DNA of 64,000 bases from Neoscytalidium dimidiatum (taxonomy: Eukaryota > Ascomycota > Dothideomycetes > Botryosphaeriales > Botryosphaeriaceae). How positions within the stretch are numbered: position 1 is the stretch's first letter; each line of letters opens with the position of its first letter. The notes beneath the pieces were generated by a model. The model was not told the DNA's origin, did no database searches, and saw only the letters and a program-made list of their open reading frames with translations. A program made the translations under genes and the position numbers. Positions 21,443 to 32,753 of this stretch are shown here, in pieces. The stretch covers positions 3,224,001 through 3,288,000 of the forward strand of contig CM074696.1 in NCBI GenBank assembly GCA_037367355.1, read 5' to 3'.

Positions 21443-23464
21443 ATGTGCGTCCCCAGCCCCAGAACCACCCCTCCAATCTTGTGCGACTCGCTCACTGAAT
21501 GCCACAAAAGGCCGCGTATAACCATATCCATCAACGCGCCCGATGAGCCCGCCGACCAGGAGCTGCTGAACCTCGACCTGCCCGACGGCCTGACACTGGC
21601 CGACCTGAAGGGCTTTGTGCAGGCCGAGTCCAACCTGCCCGTCGACTCGCAGTACTTCTTCTTCAACGGCCAGCCGCTCGCCGGCGACACCCAGACACTC
21701 GAGCAGGCCGGTATCAAGGATGACGACATGCTGGTTGTCATGATACGGCGGCAGGGCCAGCGCGCCCAGGGCCAGGCCCAGCGCGCGCAGTCCCAGCAGA
21801 GGCCGCGCCGCTCGCAGCAGGATGGCGAGATTGAGACTACGCGCCTGCGCATCCTCGGCGATCAGAATGCCCTGCGCTCGCTGCAAGACCAGCGCCCCGA
21901 GCTCGCTGCGGCCGTGAATGATCCGAACCGCTGGCGAGAGGAGTGGATCAACATGAAGCGCATGCAGGAGGAGCAGCAGCGTGAGCACCAGCGTCAGCTG
22001 GACCTACTGAACGCCGACCCTTTCAATGTCGAGGCCCAGGCCAAGATCGAGGAGATGATCCGGCAAGAGCGCGTCATCGAGAACCTCCAGCATGCTTATG
22101 AGCACAACCCAGAAGGCAAGTTGAGCGCAGTTCCTTCCTTTGTTTAGTGTTTCCATTTCCCATACCACCTGCAACCTCACTTTCTATTTCGGGCGGTGTT
22201 TGGCTCGCCCGAGTCCCGCGACGTTTTTGTACTGCGTGATCTCAGCCGTCTGTTCGACTGGAGAAACCTAGTCGCAGCTGTCTGTGTTGAGGCGAGAGCG
22301 CAAAGAACTTGTCTGGAGCGGTTCTTTGTGAGCTTCTGGCCACGGTCCAATTATGGCGCTGTATGCGCAGGGGCTGTGTCATCAAAAAGTGCAGCGCCTC
22401 TCCCTCGCGCAACGCACAATATGACCTTGACAAATCGGACGGGGTTCCTGTCACAAGCGCTGCGAGTTGGCCGGGGCAGAGCCATTACTCGGGCTGGCCG
22501 AATCTGTAGAGGTGCAGGTCTTTCAGAGGACAAGCTCGCACTATTTTCGAGCCAACAGCGGGAAGCTCGCAAGGTTCAAGCAACCAAGACACCACCCTGC
22601 CATCACCTTCGCTTCCCAGGAATGCTTCGCTCCAGCATTACATCACCTTCGTTTCAGTTCGTCCGTCTTTTCGGGACTCTAGTCGTATATAAAGATCCAC
22701 ATGGGAGAATTTCAGGCTAACATAACATCTGAGCAGTTTTCGGGCGCGTTACCATGCTCTACATCAATTGCGAAGTGAACGGGCATCCTGTTAAGGCCTT
22801 TGTCGACTCTGGAGCACAAGCAACTATTATGTCACCTTCATGTGCCGAAGCCTGCGGCATCATGCGACTCATCGACAATCGTTACGCAGGCATGGCGGTT
22901 GGCGTTGGTACTGCCAAAATCCTCGGACGAGTGCACCATGCGGAGATCAGCATCGGCGGAGCCATCATGCCGTGTGCTTTTACTGTCATGGAAGGCAAGT
23001 CAGTTGATCTCCTCTTCGGCTTGGACATGCTGAAGAGGTACAAGGCAAAGATCGATCTGGAGAAGAATTGCCTATGTTTTGAGGGCATCGAAGTTCCTTT
23101 CTTGCCGGAATCTGAAATTCCAAAGTCGTTTGAAGAAGCTCAGATGGATGAGCCTACGGTTGCCGGTCCGAACGGGACCGAAGTAGGGGCCAAATCTGGT
23201 GCTGTCCGGCCCGCAGGCTCTTCATCAGCGGCTTCAGCATCTGCTGGACCGTCCAGCTCAAGAGCACCACAGGCCACCAACTTTCAAGGCCAAGGCCGTA
23301 CACTGGGCAATGCAGCACAGCAGTCGTCTACAAATTCACCCTTTCCGGCTAAGGATATCGAGCAACTCGTTGGCCTAGGGTTCTCAAGGGACCAAGCAAT
23401 CAACGCGTTACAAGCTTGTGGCGGGAACGTTGAGTACGCTGCTAGTCTACTCTTCCAGAGCTAG
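21443..23464 (+). CDS. DDI1: DDI1, ubiquitin-shuttle aspartyl protease
   Basis: Exons by my reading: 21443-21444, 21511-22115 and 22737-23464 (1335 nt, 444 residues). Order of domains: ubiquitin-like domain ([12 protein letters not shown] to LVVMIRRQG), the helical DDI domain ([20 protein letters not shown]), the retroviral-type protease domain ([12 protein letters not shown] with the catalytic Asp, then [14 protein letters not shown]), and a C-terminal UBA domain ([19 protein letters not shown]). DDI1 delivers or cleaves polyubiquitylated substrates at the proteasome. Two structural oddities: the start codon seems to be split by a 66-nt intron (AT|G), and the second intron is 621 nt with a GC donor (AAG|GCAAGT) and a GCTAAC branch site. 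If intron 1 is not removed, the same ATG gives about 22 extra residues. Cytosolic and nuclear. Confidence 0.93.
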
Positions 23465-24031
23465 AGCGAGAATTGGTGGATTATTCAAGGCGTCGGAACA
23501 GGAGAGAAAGAAGATGGCGCTGGAGAAGGGGACTATCAGACTTTCGTGGAGCAGGGACGGACAGAGCTGGTCGAAACGGAAGATTAATGCATGGTGGGTG
23601 GCATAGATCATGGTTCGGCGCTTTGAGGTCATTCTGCTCCATCTACAGCTTCTCTCTTGCATTCTTCCCATTTATCTATTTCTGGCTTAATCATCTCTCT
23701 TGAGCAAATAGCAAATCATCGCACCGCATTACTATCAACTACTACAGACATTTCCAATATCGTTGATGACACAGCGGCGAAGGAACAGCGAGGTGGGCAC
23801 CCATAGAGCTGGAGAATTTCGAATGGAAATTGCATTCGATTCATTGGATGCCTGAAATATAAGACCATCTGAGGGGTTAGGAAGCCCCGCTGAAGTGCGC
23901 ACCAGGCCGATGATCCATATTGTACTTGAACCATTCCGTGAACTTTTTCCCCGCCTCCCGCAATCAACAAAATACCCTGATAAACTCCATGGTATGCTTA
24001 TTCGACGATACAGTACTTCCCTACCTCTGGG
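23465..24031. other. Convergent intergenic region
   Basis: Tail-to-tail space between DDI1 (plus) and RRP8 (minus). It should hold both 3' untranslated regions. No gene or strong hairpin was noticed. Confidence 0.5.
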
Positions 24032-25750
24032 TTACCGCTGCTTGTACAAACAAGGCTTCAGCACAGCCGTCTCATCGACATCGTCATCGTTCACCGCATC
24101 GATGAATCTAGCCTTAGGCTCCTTCTTCTTGAACGTCTTGCCCGACTCGGCGGCCAGCTGCGCGGCCTTCTCCGCGTAGATCTTTTCGTTTGCCTTGACG
24201 TTCTTGCCTTTGGTCGGCGCGACGGCCTTGACGAAGCTCATGCGCACGAACATCTTGTTCCGCAGGTCGACGGCGTCCTGCTCGCGGCCCGGCTCGGCGT
24301 CGAGCACGAAGCCGCGCTTGCGCAGCACCTCGACGAAGGCCGAGACGTCGGTCTCCTGGCGGCCGGACGCGGCGCCGTCGACCTCGACGGCGAGCTCCTC
24401 CTCCTCCTCGGCGGCGGCGGCCTCCTTGTCCTTCTTGTCGGCGCCGCTCTTCTTGCGGGCGGCCTCGAGCTTCTTCTTCTGGCGCTTGCCGACGCTGTGG
24501 TCGACGACCTTGGTCCCGGCGTTGCTGACGCGGCCGAAGCGCGATTTGATCTCGGCGACCCACAGCTCGCCTTTCCAGTGCAGGACGCGCCAGGCCTCGT
24601 CGATGAAGTCTAGCCAGTTGGTGCCCATGAGCGCGAGGCAGAAGACGGCGACGTCGACGCTGCCGTCCGGGAGCGGCAGGTTGGCGATGTCGGCCTTGGT
24701 GATGAGCGGGCTCGGGGCCGCCAGGTCGAAGCTGTGGACGCGCAGGTTGAGCGGCGACAGGTGCGGCTGCAGCTGCGTCGCCAGCGCCGCGTCGCCGCAG
24801 CCCAGGTCCGCGATGATGGCCGTGCCGCGCGTGCGCGGCAGCGCCTTGAGCTGCTTCGCCGCCGCGGCGCGCCTCCTCTCCTCCTCCTCGCTGTCCTCCC
24901 CCTCCCCCTCCTCGGCCTCGCCCGGCACCGGGTCGCCCGGCCGCCGGTACCGCCCGGACGTGCGTTCCCTTTCCTTGCGCTTGAGGATCTTGTCGCGCCA
25001 GTTCTCGCGCACGGCGCCGCGTGCCTTGACCAGCGCCACGAAGGTGTCCACCGGGTTCTCCGGCCAGCTTTCCACTTGCTGCCGGAAGCCGGCGTGGTAT
25101 TCGGCGAAGATCTGCGGGTCCTCCTCGATGAGCTTGAGGGAGTGTTGCGACGGCGTCGTATAGAGGGTCTGGTTCAGGTGCCGGAAGCGCGCCCCGATCA
25201 GCTTTTCGCGCATCTTGGCTTGGAGAGGCGTGAGCTTCGTGTTGGCAGGCGGAAGCGGCGGGGCTACGGCCGGGATCGCGGGAGGGAGCGGAGCGCTGGC
25301 TTCGTCTGCGGCGGATCGTTCGGCCTCGTGGTGTTGCTTCTGGTGCCTGTCCTTCTTGCCGTGCTTGTCTTTCTGCTTCTTGTTCTTCCCTTCGGCTTTC
25401 CTCACCCCTCCAGCGCCCTCTGATTTCTCAATCGTCCCTTCGGCCTTTCCTTCAGCCTCCACAGGTCCAGCGCCATCCGATTCCCGCTTCTGCTTCTTGC
25501 TCTTGGGTTTGTCCTTGGCCCTCTCTTGTTTCCCAACCTGCTCCTTGGCTGCTCGCGCACTGGCGGCGGCTGGTGCTGGCACACCCTCCACTACTTGCGC
25601 CCACATATCGCCGACATTGTCTCCACTGACCTGCGCGCCTTGCTTGCCCTCCTTCCTCTTGCGCTTCTTCGCGTTGCCGCCGCCCGATTTGGCGACGGGC
25701 GATTCGGCCTTGAGCGGCGCGGACAGGTTCCAGCCTGGGACCGCGAACAT
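24032..25750 (-). CDS. RRP8: Rrp8-type 25S rRNA m1A methyltransferase
   Basis: A single exon of 572 residues. The first 180 or so residues are Lys-, Glu- and Ala-rich and low in complexity, with many basic clusters suited to nucleolar targeting. The conserved core starts at LIGARFRHLNQTLYTTPS. It includes the SAM-binding loop IADLGCGDA, the acidic residue in FDLAAP, and the diagnostic ADIANLPLPDGSVDVAVFCL and ALMGTNWLDFIDEAWRVL segments. Rrp8 makes N1-methyladenosine in helix 25.1 of the large rRNA and works in the nucleolus during ribosome assembly. An insertion rich in Lys and Glu (about residues 420-450) interrupts the end of the methyltransferase fold, larger than in yeast. It is convergent with DDI1 and lies downstream of the HET gene on the same strand. 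Confidence 0.95.
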   Translation of the reverse strand: MFAVPGWNLSAPLKAESPVAKSGGGNAKKRKRKEGKQGAQVSGDNVGDMWAQVVEGVPAPAAASARAAKEQVGKQERAKDKPKSKKQKRESDGAGPVEAEGKAEGTIEKSEGAGGVRKAEGKNKKQKDKHGKKDRHQKQHHEAERSAADEASAPLPPAIPAVAPPLPPANTKLTPLQAKMREKLIGARFRHLNQTLYTTPSQHSLKLIEEDPQIFAEYHAGFRQQVESWPENPVDTFVALVKARGAVRENWRDKILKRKERERTSGRYRRPGDPVPGEAEEGEGEDSEEEERRRAAAAKQLKALPRTRGTAIIADLGCGDAALATQLQPHLSPLNLRVHSFDLAAPSPLITKADIANLPLPDGSVDVAVFCLALMGTNWLDFIDEAWRVLHWKGELWVAEIKSRFGRVSNAGTKVVDHSVGKRQKKKLEAARKKSGADKKDKEAAAAEEEEELAVEVDGAASGRQETDVSAFVEVLRKRGFVLDAEPGREQDAVDLRNKMFVRMSFVKAVAPTKGKNVKANEKIYAEKAAQLAAESGKTFKKKEPKARFIDAVNDDDVDETAVLKPCLYKQR

Positions 25751-26168
25751 GGTGACGGCTGGAAATCCCCTATGTCTTGCGAACGGGTGAGGTGCGAGGG
25801 TTGATGTGCGGAGGTTTGCATCGGAGGTGGTTGCGGCGACGGGAAATTTTTGGGCGGGCCACGAAGGCGGTGAGTGCCGGGGTCCAGCGGAGTGACGCCT
25901 GTGGCTTGCCCGACGATCATGACCTGCATATTTCGGAGCGTGTTTCAGTAGAGAACTGAGACAGAAAACTAAAACACCATGCTCAATTGAGAGAAGTATG
26001 TGACGAGTTCATATCTTGCGCATGAGACAATTCTCTAGGCCTAAGCTTTCCAGGCTTAGTCGGTACCGATATGGGGTGACTGCATCAAGTGGACAGGAAC
26101 GGAGCGGTAAAGCCGAACGCACTCCTTCTAGGGTTATTTGCATGACTGTCATAATGAGCGGAGAAGAT
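25751..26168. other. Intergenic, RRP8 upstream region
   Basis: About 420 bases between the stop of the HET gene and the ATG of RRP8, both on the minus strand. It should hold the RRP8 promoter and the HET 3' end. No coding signal. Confidence 0.5.
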
Positions 26169-28328
26169 TCAACCTAGCCGTATCCTCTTTCGCTCCTTCG
26201 CTGCATCTCGGAAAATGTGCCCAGGTACATGAACCCATCCCACACGCTCGAAGCAGGTTCCTTCCCAATGCAACATCATACACAGCGCACTTGCCCCCTC
26301 CTGCAGAGAAGCCTCTTCTCTCTCACTCTCCGGCGTCTCCAGTACAATTGCCTGCCATATCCATTCCTTGTCCTTCAGCTTCAGCCAGAATCCATCGTCG
26401 CGCCAGCTCCTTTCCAAATCAATCACTGACTTCCTTTCGTCAATGTTTCCGTCCCGCTTGATCAAAGTTGCAAAGCGGTAATGCAGTGTATCCGGGTCTC
26501 TGTGGTAGTTCTTCACGGTTGTGAATTTGATTATAGATCCTTCTAGGTAAATAAAGCGAGATTCGTGTCCGGGTAGCATAGTCACTCTCCCTATATCTTC
26601 TGCAGCAGTTAATTTGCATCCGCCCTGTAGGAACACTGTCATGTCAGCTCCTCGCAACGTGCGCCCGTATTGATCTGAATGTTGTTTGACTCGTCCTTTC
26701 CAGCCTGCCCATGACCAGCTGGGAAATCCTGCTCTCCGGCTCGCTGGGTCCTGAAGGCGCCAGCAAAGGCCGCGAATGAATCCATCACAGAACCCTTGAG
26801 GTGTTTCTTGAGATTGCGACCCACTCGAGATCATTACGCTCTCATAGCCACTCAGGATAGGCACCCCCCATAAATGTGGTCTCGATGGTTCTTTGGTCTC
26901 GAGTGTCCGGAGAATGCCAAGCATACCGTTCAGAGCATCACTCTGGTATGTCAGCCCCGTTACGGCTCTACTCGTGTATTCGGTGATGTATTCAAGGATA
27001 TCAATGTTCGAGTCCGCTCGTTCAGTAGATGATGGTGATTCTGTAGTATCATTGAGGCGTTCGGCCGAATATTCGTAATTCTCATCCGACGCGCATTTGA
27101 AGAACATTTGGTGCTGAGTGAATACCAAGCACCTGCGGGACAAGAAGGCCTCCTGGTAAGTCCATGCACGCTTTGCCCACGGCGATTCTCCCATTTCATC
27201 TGCCGGAGCGGGAGGAAACACAGCGAAATTCCTGTCTCCCACTCTCGCGTGAGGTGTTTGCGTGCGGGGTTTACTGACTCCAAGTAAGCCATGTGATGGT
27301 GACGCTCCTGCTGCTGCGACTATTGTTACTTGCGCCATGTTGTAGACCAGATCCATCTGACATATTTGGCTATGCCTTGCCTCAGCATCGTTCTGGGGGA
27401 TGCAGTAGCGGTCAACCCATAAATAGCGAAACCCTAGCCTCTCTGTTATTTGCACAGCGTCTTTGATGAGTCGCGGGGGTTCCTCAAGCGTGTCGCCCAC
27501 TTGGAGAGATTTGCTTCGGTCATCCTTTTCCCGGCCCCAGACGTAGCTGAGGGCAACGTACTCGACAGACTCGCATGGCTGGACTAGTCGCTGGTTGTAG
27601 CAGTCCAGGAGCCGCAGCGAAGCAACCACACCGAAGAAGGTTTCGCAGCAGGTTGCATGCTTTGTTCGACAGTTGTCTACCCACGTTTTCGCGAGAGCGA
27701 AGTCAATGGATAATGGATCGATGAGTCGAAGCGGGGGGCTGATTTCGACTATGGTATCACAGGCTAAAGGATCCCACCAGTCTTGCCACCCAAACAGACT
27801 GTCCTCACTCTGGACTTTGCAATCAGCCAAGTGATCTAGTAGTAACACGTATCGATGATTGAAGGACGCTCATACATTTGATAGTACCTGGGCCCGGGCG
27901 TATCCTATGCCGGCCTTTTCCGCAAATGGCCACGGCCGATAGAAGGGATTGATAAGCCGGAAAGTACGAGTAGAGAAGTCATGAGACTGAGGCTGTTTGC
28001 GCAACTTCCATAGGCTGGGGTGATCCTTCCAGGAGAGTTGCATAAGCCTCAGCATCTGGCAGAATGAACAAGCGGGGATGTCAGATGCGCCTGTCAGGTT
28101 TTTAATGCGGATGTTGAGGTCATAGGGCTTCTTTCCCACGCCAAGATTGCCAGCTCCTGTGAAGAAAACGGCAATGATCTGTTCGCATTGCTCGCAGACC
28201 TGATTTTCAGGGGGTTCCGGGCGCAGACGGTGCTCGTGTGCGTGTGGCTGGTCTGTCGCTTTTGCCTCGGAGAGGTTAGATCTGGAGGCTCGTATACGGC
28301 TGCGAAAGTAGTCCTTGAGTAGCTCCAT
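26169..28328 (-). CDS. HET-domain (heterokaryon incompatibility) protein
   Basis: Two exons: 28328-27888 and 27809-26169 (693 residues), joined in phase zero by a 78-nt intron. The N-terminal exon has a CEQCEQ motif, plus CSFC about 40 residues further on, often seen before the HET domain. The HET core is clear: YVALSYVWG, then AVQITERLGFRYLWVDRYCI with PQND, then CQMDLVYNMAQVTIVAAAG, then WAKRAWTYQEAFLSRRCLVF. HET proteins set off cell death after fusion of unlike strains, or act in general non-self responses; the N-terminal part mediates the killing signal. No NACHT, WD40 or ankyrin repeat follows, so this is the common HET-only form. The C-terminal half (GFPSWSWAGWKGRV) matches the usual HET tail. 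The partner is unknown. Confidence 0.92.
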
Positions 28329-30311
28329 GAATAGCAGCTATACCCCTGAAGCAGCGTTTGAGATTGGTCGTTGGTCCGTGTGACGGGTGTCCCTTGAGAG
28401 AGTACTCTCTGGAAGGTGGTGTGCTGACGTTCAGACTCTTGGCGTGTAGCATGCCGGCAGCGGCTCCATGGATAAATCCGTAAGCAGGACGTTAACAGCG
28501 AGCTTACCACAACCAGTAAGAGCGTCCGGTGCATCATGAGCGACGTGCAACAATGCGCTCCATGTTCCTGGCCGGAAAAATATCAGCGGAAATATCCTGG
28601 AATCAATTTCTGATGCACGTGACTTGGTGAGTGAGCACTGAGGAATTGATCGAGATCTGGACGACCAAGGCGCCTGGATGTCATCGAGGACGGCTAAAAC
28701 TTATGTGTATATATTGAAAAAAAAAAAAAAAAAGTAGCATCTTTGAGACGATGAGATGCGTGCGGGAGTCACAAAGACACGCTGTCATCACTTCAAGCCA
28801 ACAGTCATGGGGAAATAGTTGCTGAATCGGATCGGCAGCTAACGCATGGTTGGGTAACCTTCAGCTGGCAAATATTGGGGGCCGAACACAGATCGGGGGC
28901 GAGAGCTTCGGATAGGCTGTCCTCAGTTCGGACATAGCAGACTGTTCAGCGTGCGGGCTCGGCATTGAGATGCAAGTAGGGACAACGGGCGGCAATGCAC
29001 GGCGAGCTGGCCGGTAGTTGTCAACCGACTGTCTGACCCACCGCAGCGCAGTGTGCAGGCGGCGAGGCGCTTGGAGAAGATGGTATATGGACACGACAGG
29101 AAAGACGAAAGAAAGCAGGAGGCTTGCGTTTTGGCAGCAGCCGGCGGGATACCCTCTGGGGGCAAGCGCGGCTGAGTCACCCGGCGGGAAACCCGGCGAA
29201 GTGCCGACGCCAACGTGCGCCCGTTTGCTCAAACACCATTCTCGTGCATCGCGAGTCTCAGCCCCTGATCCCGTCAAATCTGTCAAAACACCAAGTGAAT
29301 CAAGAACGCCGAGCTCTCCCGATTAGCCGCCTGCGGATCCGCACATCATCGAGCGCGCTGTTTCCGGTCGCCTGATCTTGTCCATGATGGAACGTCGCGG
29401 TTTGCGTCAAACACTCAATGCTGTGTGTCCGGTCGGAGGGAAGTTCGGTGCGATGGGAATCGACCCTCTTACCCAGCCCTTCCCTCCGTTCTCTGGCCTG
29501 CTATGGCTGGCATATCACCGACACCGACTCCCCGATGCGAGCGTGCGCCCGCACCCACACCCACCCCCAAGCGAGATTGAGCGCGGAGAGCCTCTGCGGA
29601 GCATAATTGTATGCTTATTCCTTAATTGCCTGGAAGGGTAAGCGCAAGAGCCTCCCGGAGCCTCATGCTGCGGTCGCTTGCGCCATCTTATTCCCGTTAG
29701 GCGCCGGTGGCCCGCCTTAACACCCGCGCTTAATCCTGCTCACAAGCAACTCCTGCCGCCCTGCCTCCTCAACCCTCGTGGCACGGCCTTGCATGCAGCC
29801 CAAGAGTACACGCGAGTTGGCCCGTCCTGACGCCAAACGCTGAGAATCCAAGACGTGCCAAGCTCATGCTTTGCTGAGCTATCCAGCCTCTTGACCATCT
29901 GGGCGCTCGCCTGCCTCGCCCGCCTCGCCCGAGACCCACAAATCCCCGCTACTCCAAAACTCGTGTCACGCCCGTTCTTCGACTTTCCCTCTACGGCATG
30001 TAGGAGTAGCCGCCGCCCATACGAACTTCAGAGCCGCATGTCTGTAGCAATAGAGTTTCGACTTCTTTCATAGTGGGTCCTCCCGCGAGCCACGCATGCT
30101 TCGTGCTGTACACCACCATCCAGCTAAAAGGGCTCAGCCATGGCGCCGTTGAATCGTGTTCTTGCTCACCAGCCTTCGCTCACCACTTCCATTCCACTCC
30201 ATCCTTGGGCCCCGGCGGTTCCCTTACTTTCTCAGTAATACCTCTTTACGATCTTTGCCCCTTTCCTTTCCAACCCGTGCCGGTCACGTTTATTCCTTCT
30301 CTACAGCAATC
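28329..30311. other. 2-kb divergent intergenic region
   Basis: Between the HET gene (minus) and the Egh16-like gene (plus). It holds an A17 tract at 28717-28733 and pyrimidine-rich DNA at 30150-30310 directly before the next ATG. Open frames near 28861-29600 overlap on both strands without motifs. Confidence 0.5.
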
Positions 30312-31601
30312 ATGCAGTTGACTTCTCTCGTGGCTGTCCTGGCCGGTGCATCTACTGTCTGCGCCCACGGCGTCATCCTGGCTGCCGAGGGTGACAAGGG
30401 CAAGAGTCAAGGTTTCCTTGGTGAGTCTACCATCCATCGTATTGAACATACCCGATCTAATTCCCGCTCAAGTAAACGAAAACGTTGCAAGGAATTGTAC
30501 CGAGATCAGCCCTTGCCAGCAGGACAGCACCATTATTCGCGATGCTGAAATCAAGCAAAACATTGTCAACGGCTGCGGCCGCACGGAGCTCAACGGCAAC
30601 ATCGATATTGGCGAGCAGACCGAGAAAGAGCTGGCTGCGAACCGTATGACTCAGGTCACCAAGGGTTCGACAGTTGCCGTTACCATCCACCAGGTGAATG
30701 CCGACGGCGCTGGCCCTTACGAGTGCGACCTGGATGATACCAGTATGTGGCAGCTTCTACATGCAGCTCCGCCTCCCGTCAAACTGACACCATCCGATAG
30801 GTAATGCTGGAACCAACTTCCAGAAGCTCCAAGTCTCAAACAACGTGCCGGGTGTCAATGGCCTTTCGGATGCCAAGTTTGAGGACTTCACCATCAACGT
30901 GCAGATGCCTGACAACCTCAACTGCACCGGTGGTAAGTAGAACCGCCCCTGTCGCTGCTCCTTCCTAGACCTTGTAGCTGATTGTGTCTTCTCCTTCAGC
31001 ATCGACTGGCAATATCTGCACCGTTAGGTGCCGTAACAATGCCCTGGCCGGACCCTTTGGCGGTTGCTTCGCCGTTCAACAGACCGACACCGATGGCCGC
31101 CCCCAGGACCAAGCCGCCGCTGATATTACAACCGCCCAGACGCTCGATGGTATCTCCAAGCAAATCCAGGTCAACAAGGCCGACTTCAAGACGGCGATCG
31201 AGGCTAACCAGGCGGCCGGCGCTGCTGGCGGCGGTGCAGGCGCCGCGGCGGCTGAGGCCCTGATCAACGGCACAGACACGGCGGGTGCGGCGGCGAGTGC
31301 TGCAGCTGCAGCAGATTCCTCATCGGCGACGGACAGTGCCACCTCCAACAGCAATAACAACAACCAGGGCAACGGCCAGACCAACAACCAAGCCAACGGT
31401 CAGAGCAGTAACCAAGCGAACGGTCAGAACAACAACCAAGGCAACGGCCGGGGAAACAACAGGCAGAACGGCCAGAACAACAACCAGGCGAACCAGGGAG
31501 GCAACGGTAACGGTTCCGGCAACTTCTTCGGCCGCGGTGGAAACAACAAGGCGAAGAGGCATGTTCTTCACAAGCGCCTGGCACTTCCGTTCCTATCCTA
31601 A
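30312..31601 (+). CDS. Egh16-like (GAS1/MAS3-type, DUF3129) secreted protein
   Basis: Exons: 30312-30420, 30473-30742, 30801-30932 and 31000-31601 (370 residues). A signal peptide (MQLTSLVAVLAGASTVCA) precedes HGVILAAEGDKGKSQGFL, the hallmark of this family, which includes Blumeria Egh16 and Magnaporthe GAS1/MAS3, made during appressorium formation. Cysteines are spaced as in the family (NCTEISPC, CGRTEL, CDLDD, CTVRCRNNALAGPFGGCF). Cleavage after VCA would leave His as the first residue. The C-terminal 150 residues hold Ala runs and a GQNNNQ-like region of about 80 residues, then KAKRHVLHKR with a possible Kex2 site. A 35-nt intron (31589-31623) would replace the last few codons and extend the frame to 31771 (415 residues, ending RRWR); it is short, so I keep the longer-exon form. 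Molecular function unknown. Confidence 0.88.
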
Positions 31602-32753
31602 GTCTCGTTCACTCTTCCTGCAGGCAACAGCAGAAGGATACCCCTCCATCCTCTGATACATCCGCAACCACATCCTCCACCTCTACCCCGGCGGTTCAGA
31701 TGGCGGACTTGAGCAGCGTCATGCAGTCGGGCCTGAAGAAGGCTATTCATCACCCCAGGCGCTGGCGCTGAGCTTAGAATATGAGGGGTATCATATGTAG
31801 TTGTTGACCAACGCCGTATTGTTTTCTAGTCCTTGTCACTGCTACTTCTGTACTTTTTCTTAGACTTCTTGGTGGGTGAAGGCGAAGTGAGCCATTAAAC
31901 ATTAAATTACTATTTCGCGATCCCTCTTATGAGAGATGAGCCTCAATCAATAAAGCACTTGCTGAAAACTCCTACTGTCCGACCGGGCTAGTTCTCTCTA
32001 TGTCAAGATCTGTCTCACATGCAGTGTCCGCCGAGTGTGACGCGGCCCTTTCTGAAACACGCTTCTGATCCCGCTCGATCGAATGATATTTCACTGCGGT
32101 TTTCTCGAAACGCCATCACGTCTGGGATTGGAAAACTACAAGCGATCGTAAAGCCGCATGCACCCATCTTATAAGGCGGCCAATTTCTATGTCACCACAT
32201 GTGCATCAGCTTACTAGCACCATTTACGTAACGCCACCATGTGTAGCCTCTCCCAATTCAGCTCCTCAAGCATTTGCCTCCAGAATCCGATAGTATAACA
32301 TTTTGTTCAAAGAGTCATCATTTTTGCCTTCAGGGCTCAAGACGCCTTTAAAAGCATATTCACCCCACCTCAAATCCATGCCAAGCTTCAAAACATGATG
32401 AAGGTCAGATCACGGCCGCAGCGTTGTGTCACTGTGCGAACAACTCAGCTTCTCATCCAATTCTTGGCACATTTCCTGGCACATTTCCTCTTTCAGGAAA
32501 AGCATCATGCATGATCATAGCTATCCGGACCGACTCTAGATTATCCGTGGTTCGACGCTTTATCCTGCAGTGTTTCTCACAGCCTCAGCTACCTCTCAGC
32601 CACGAAGTTCTGCTCCGAATCTCTTCCGTTCAGGGCTGAGCTGTACAAGTCCAGCGCATCTGTACTTCCAATATGCCCCAGAATCGCACTGCTCTTCCTC
32701 CTTATCCTTCTCAAGGAAAGTAACACATTGCTTTGACTGTGTCATTCTTCGAC
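31602..32753. other. Intergenic; possible 3' extension and polyadenylation signal
   Basis: The first 170 bases (31624-31771) form an open frame in phase with an alternative last exon of the Egh16-like gene. An AATAAA hexamer lies at 31949-31954 and could serve as its polyadenylation signal. The rest, to the ATG at 32754, is AT-richer promoter-like DNA without coding motifs. Confidence 0.5.

Noticed and set aside
22196..22720. 174-codon frame inside the DDI1 intron
   Set aside because: No recognisable motif, mixed basic composition, and it lies wholly between strong splice signals. Kept only as part of the intron finding.
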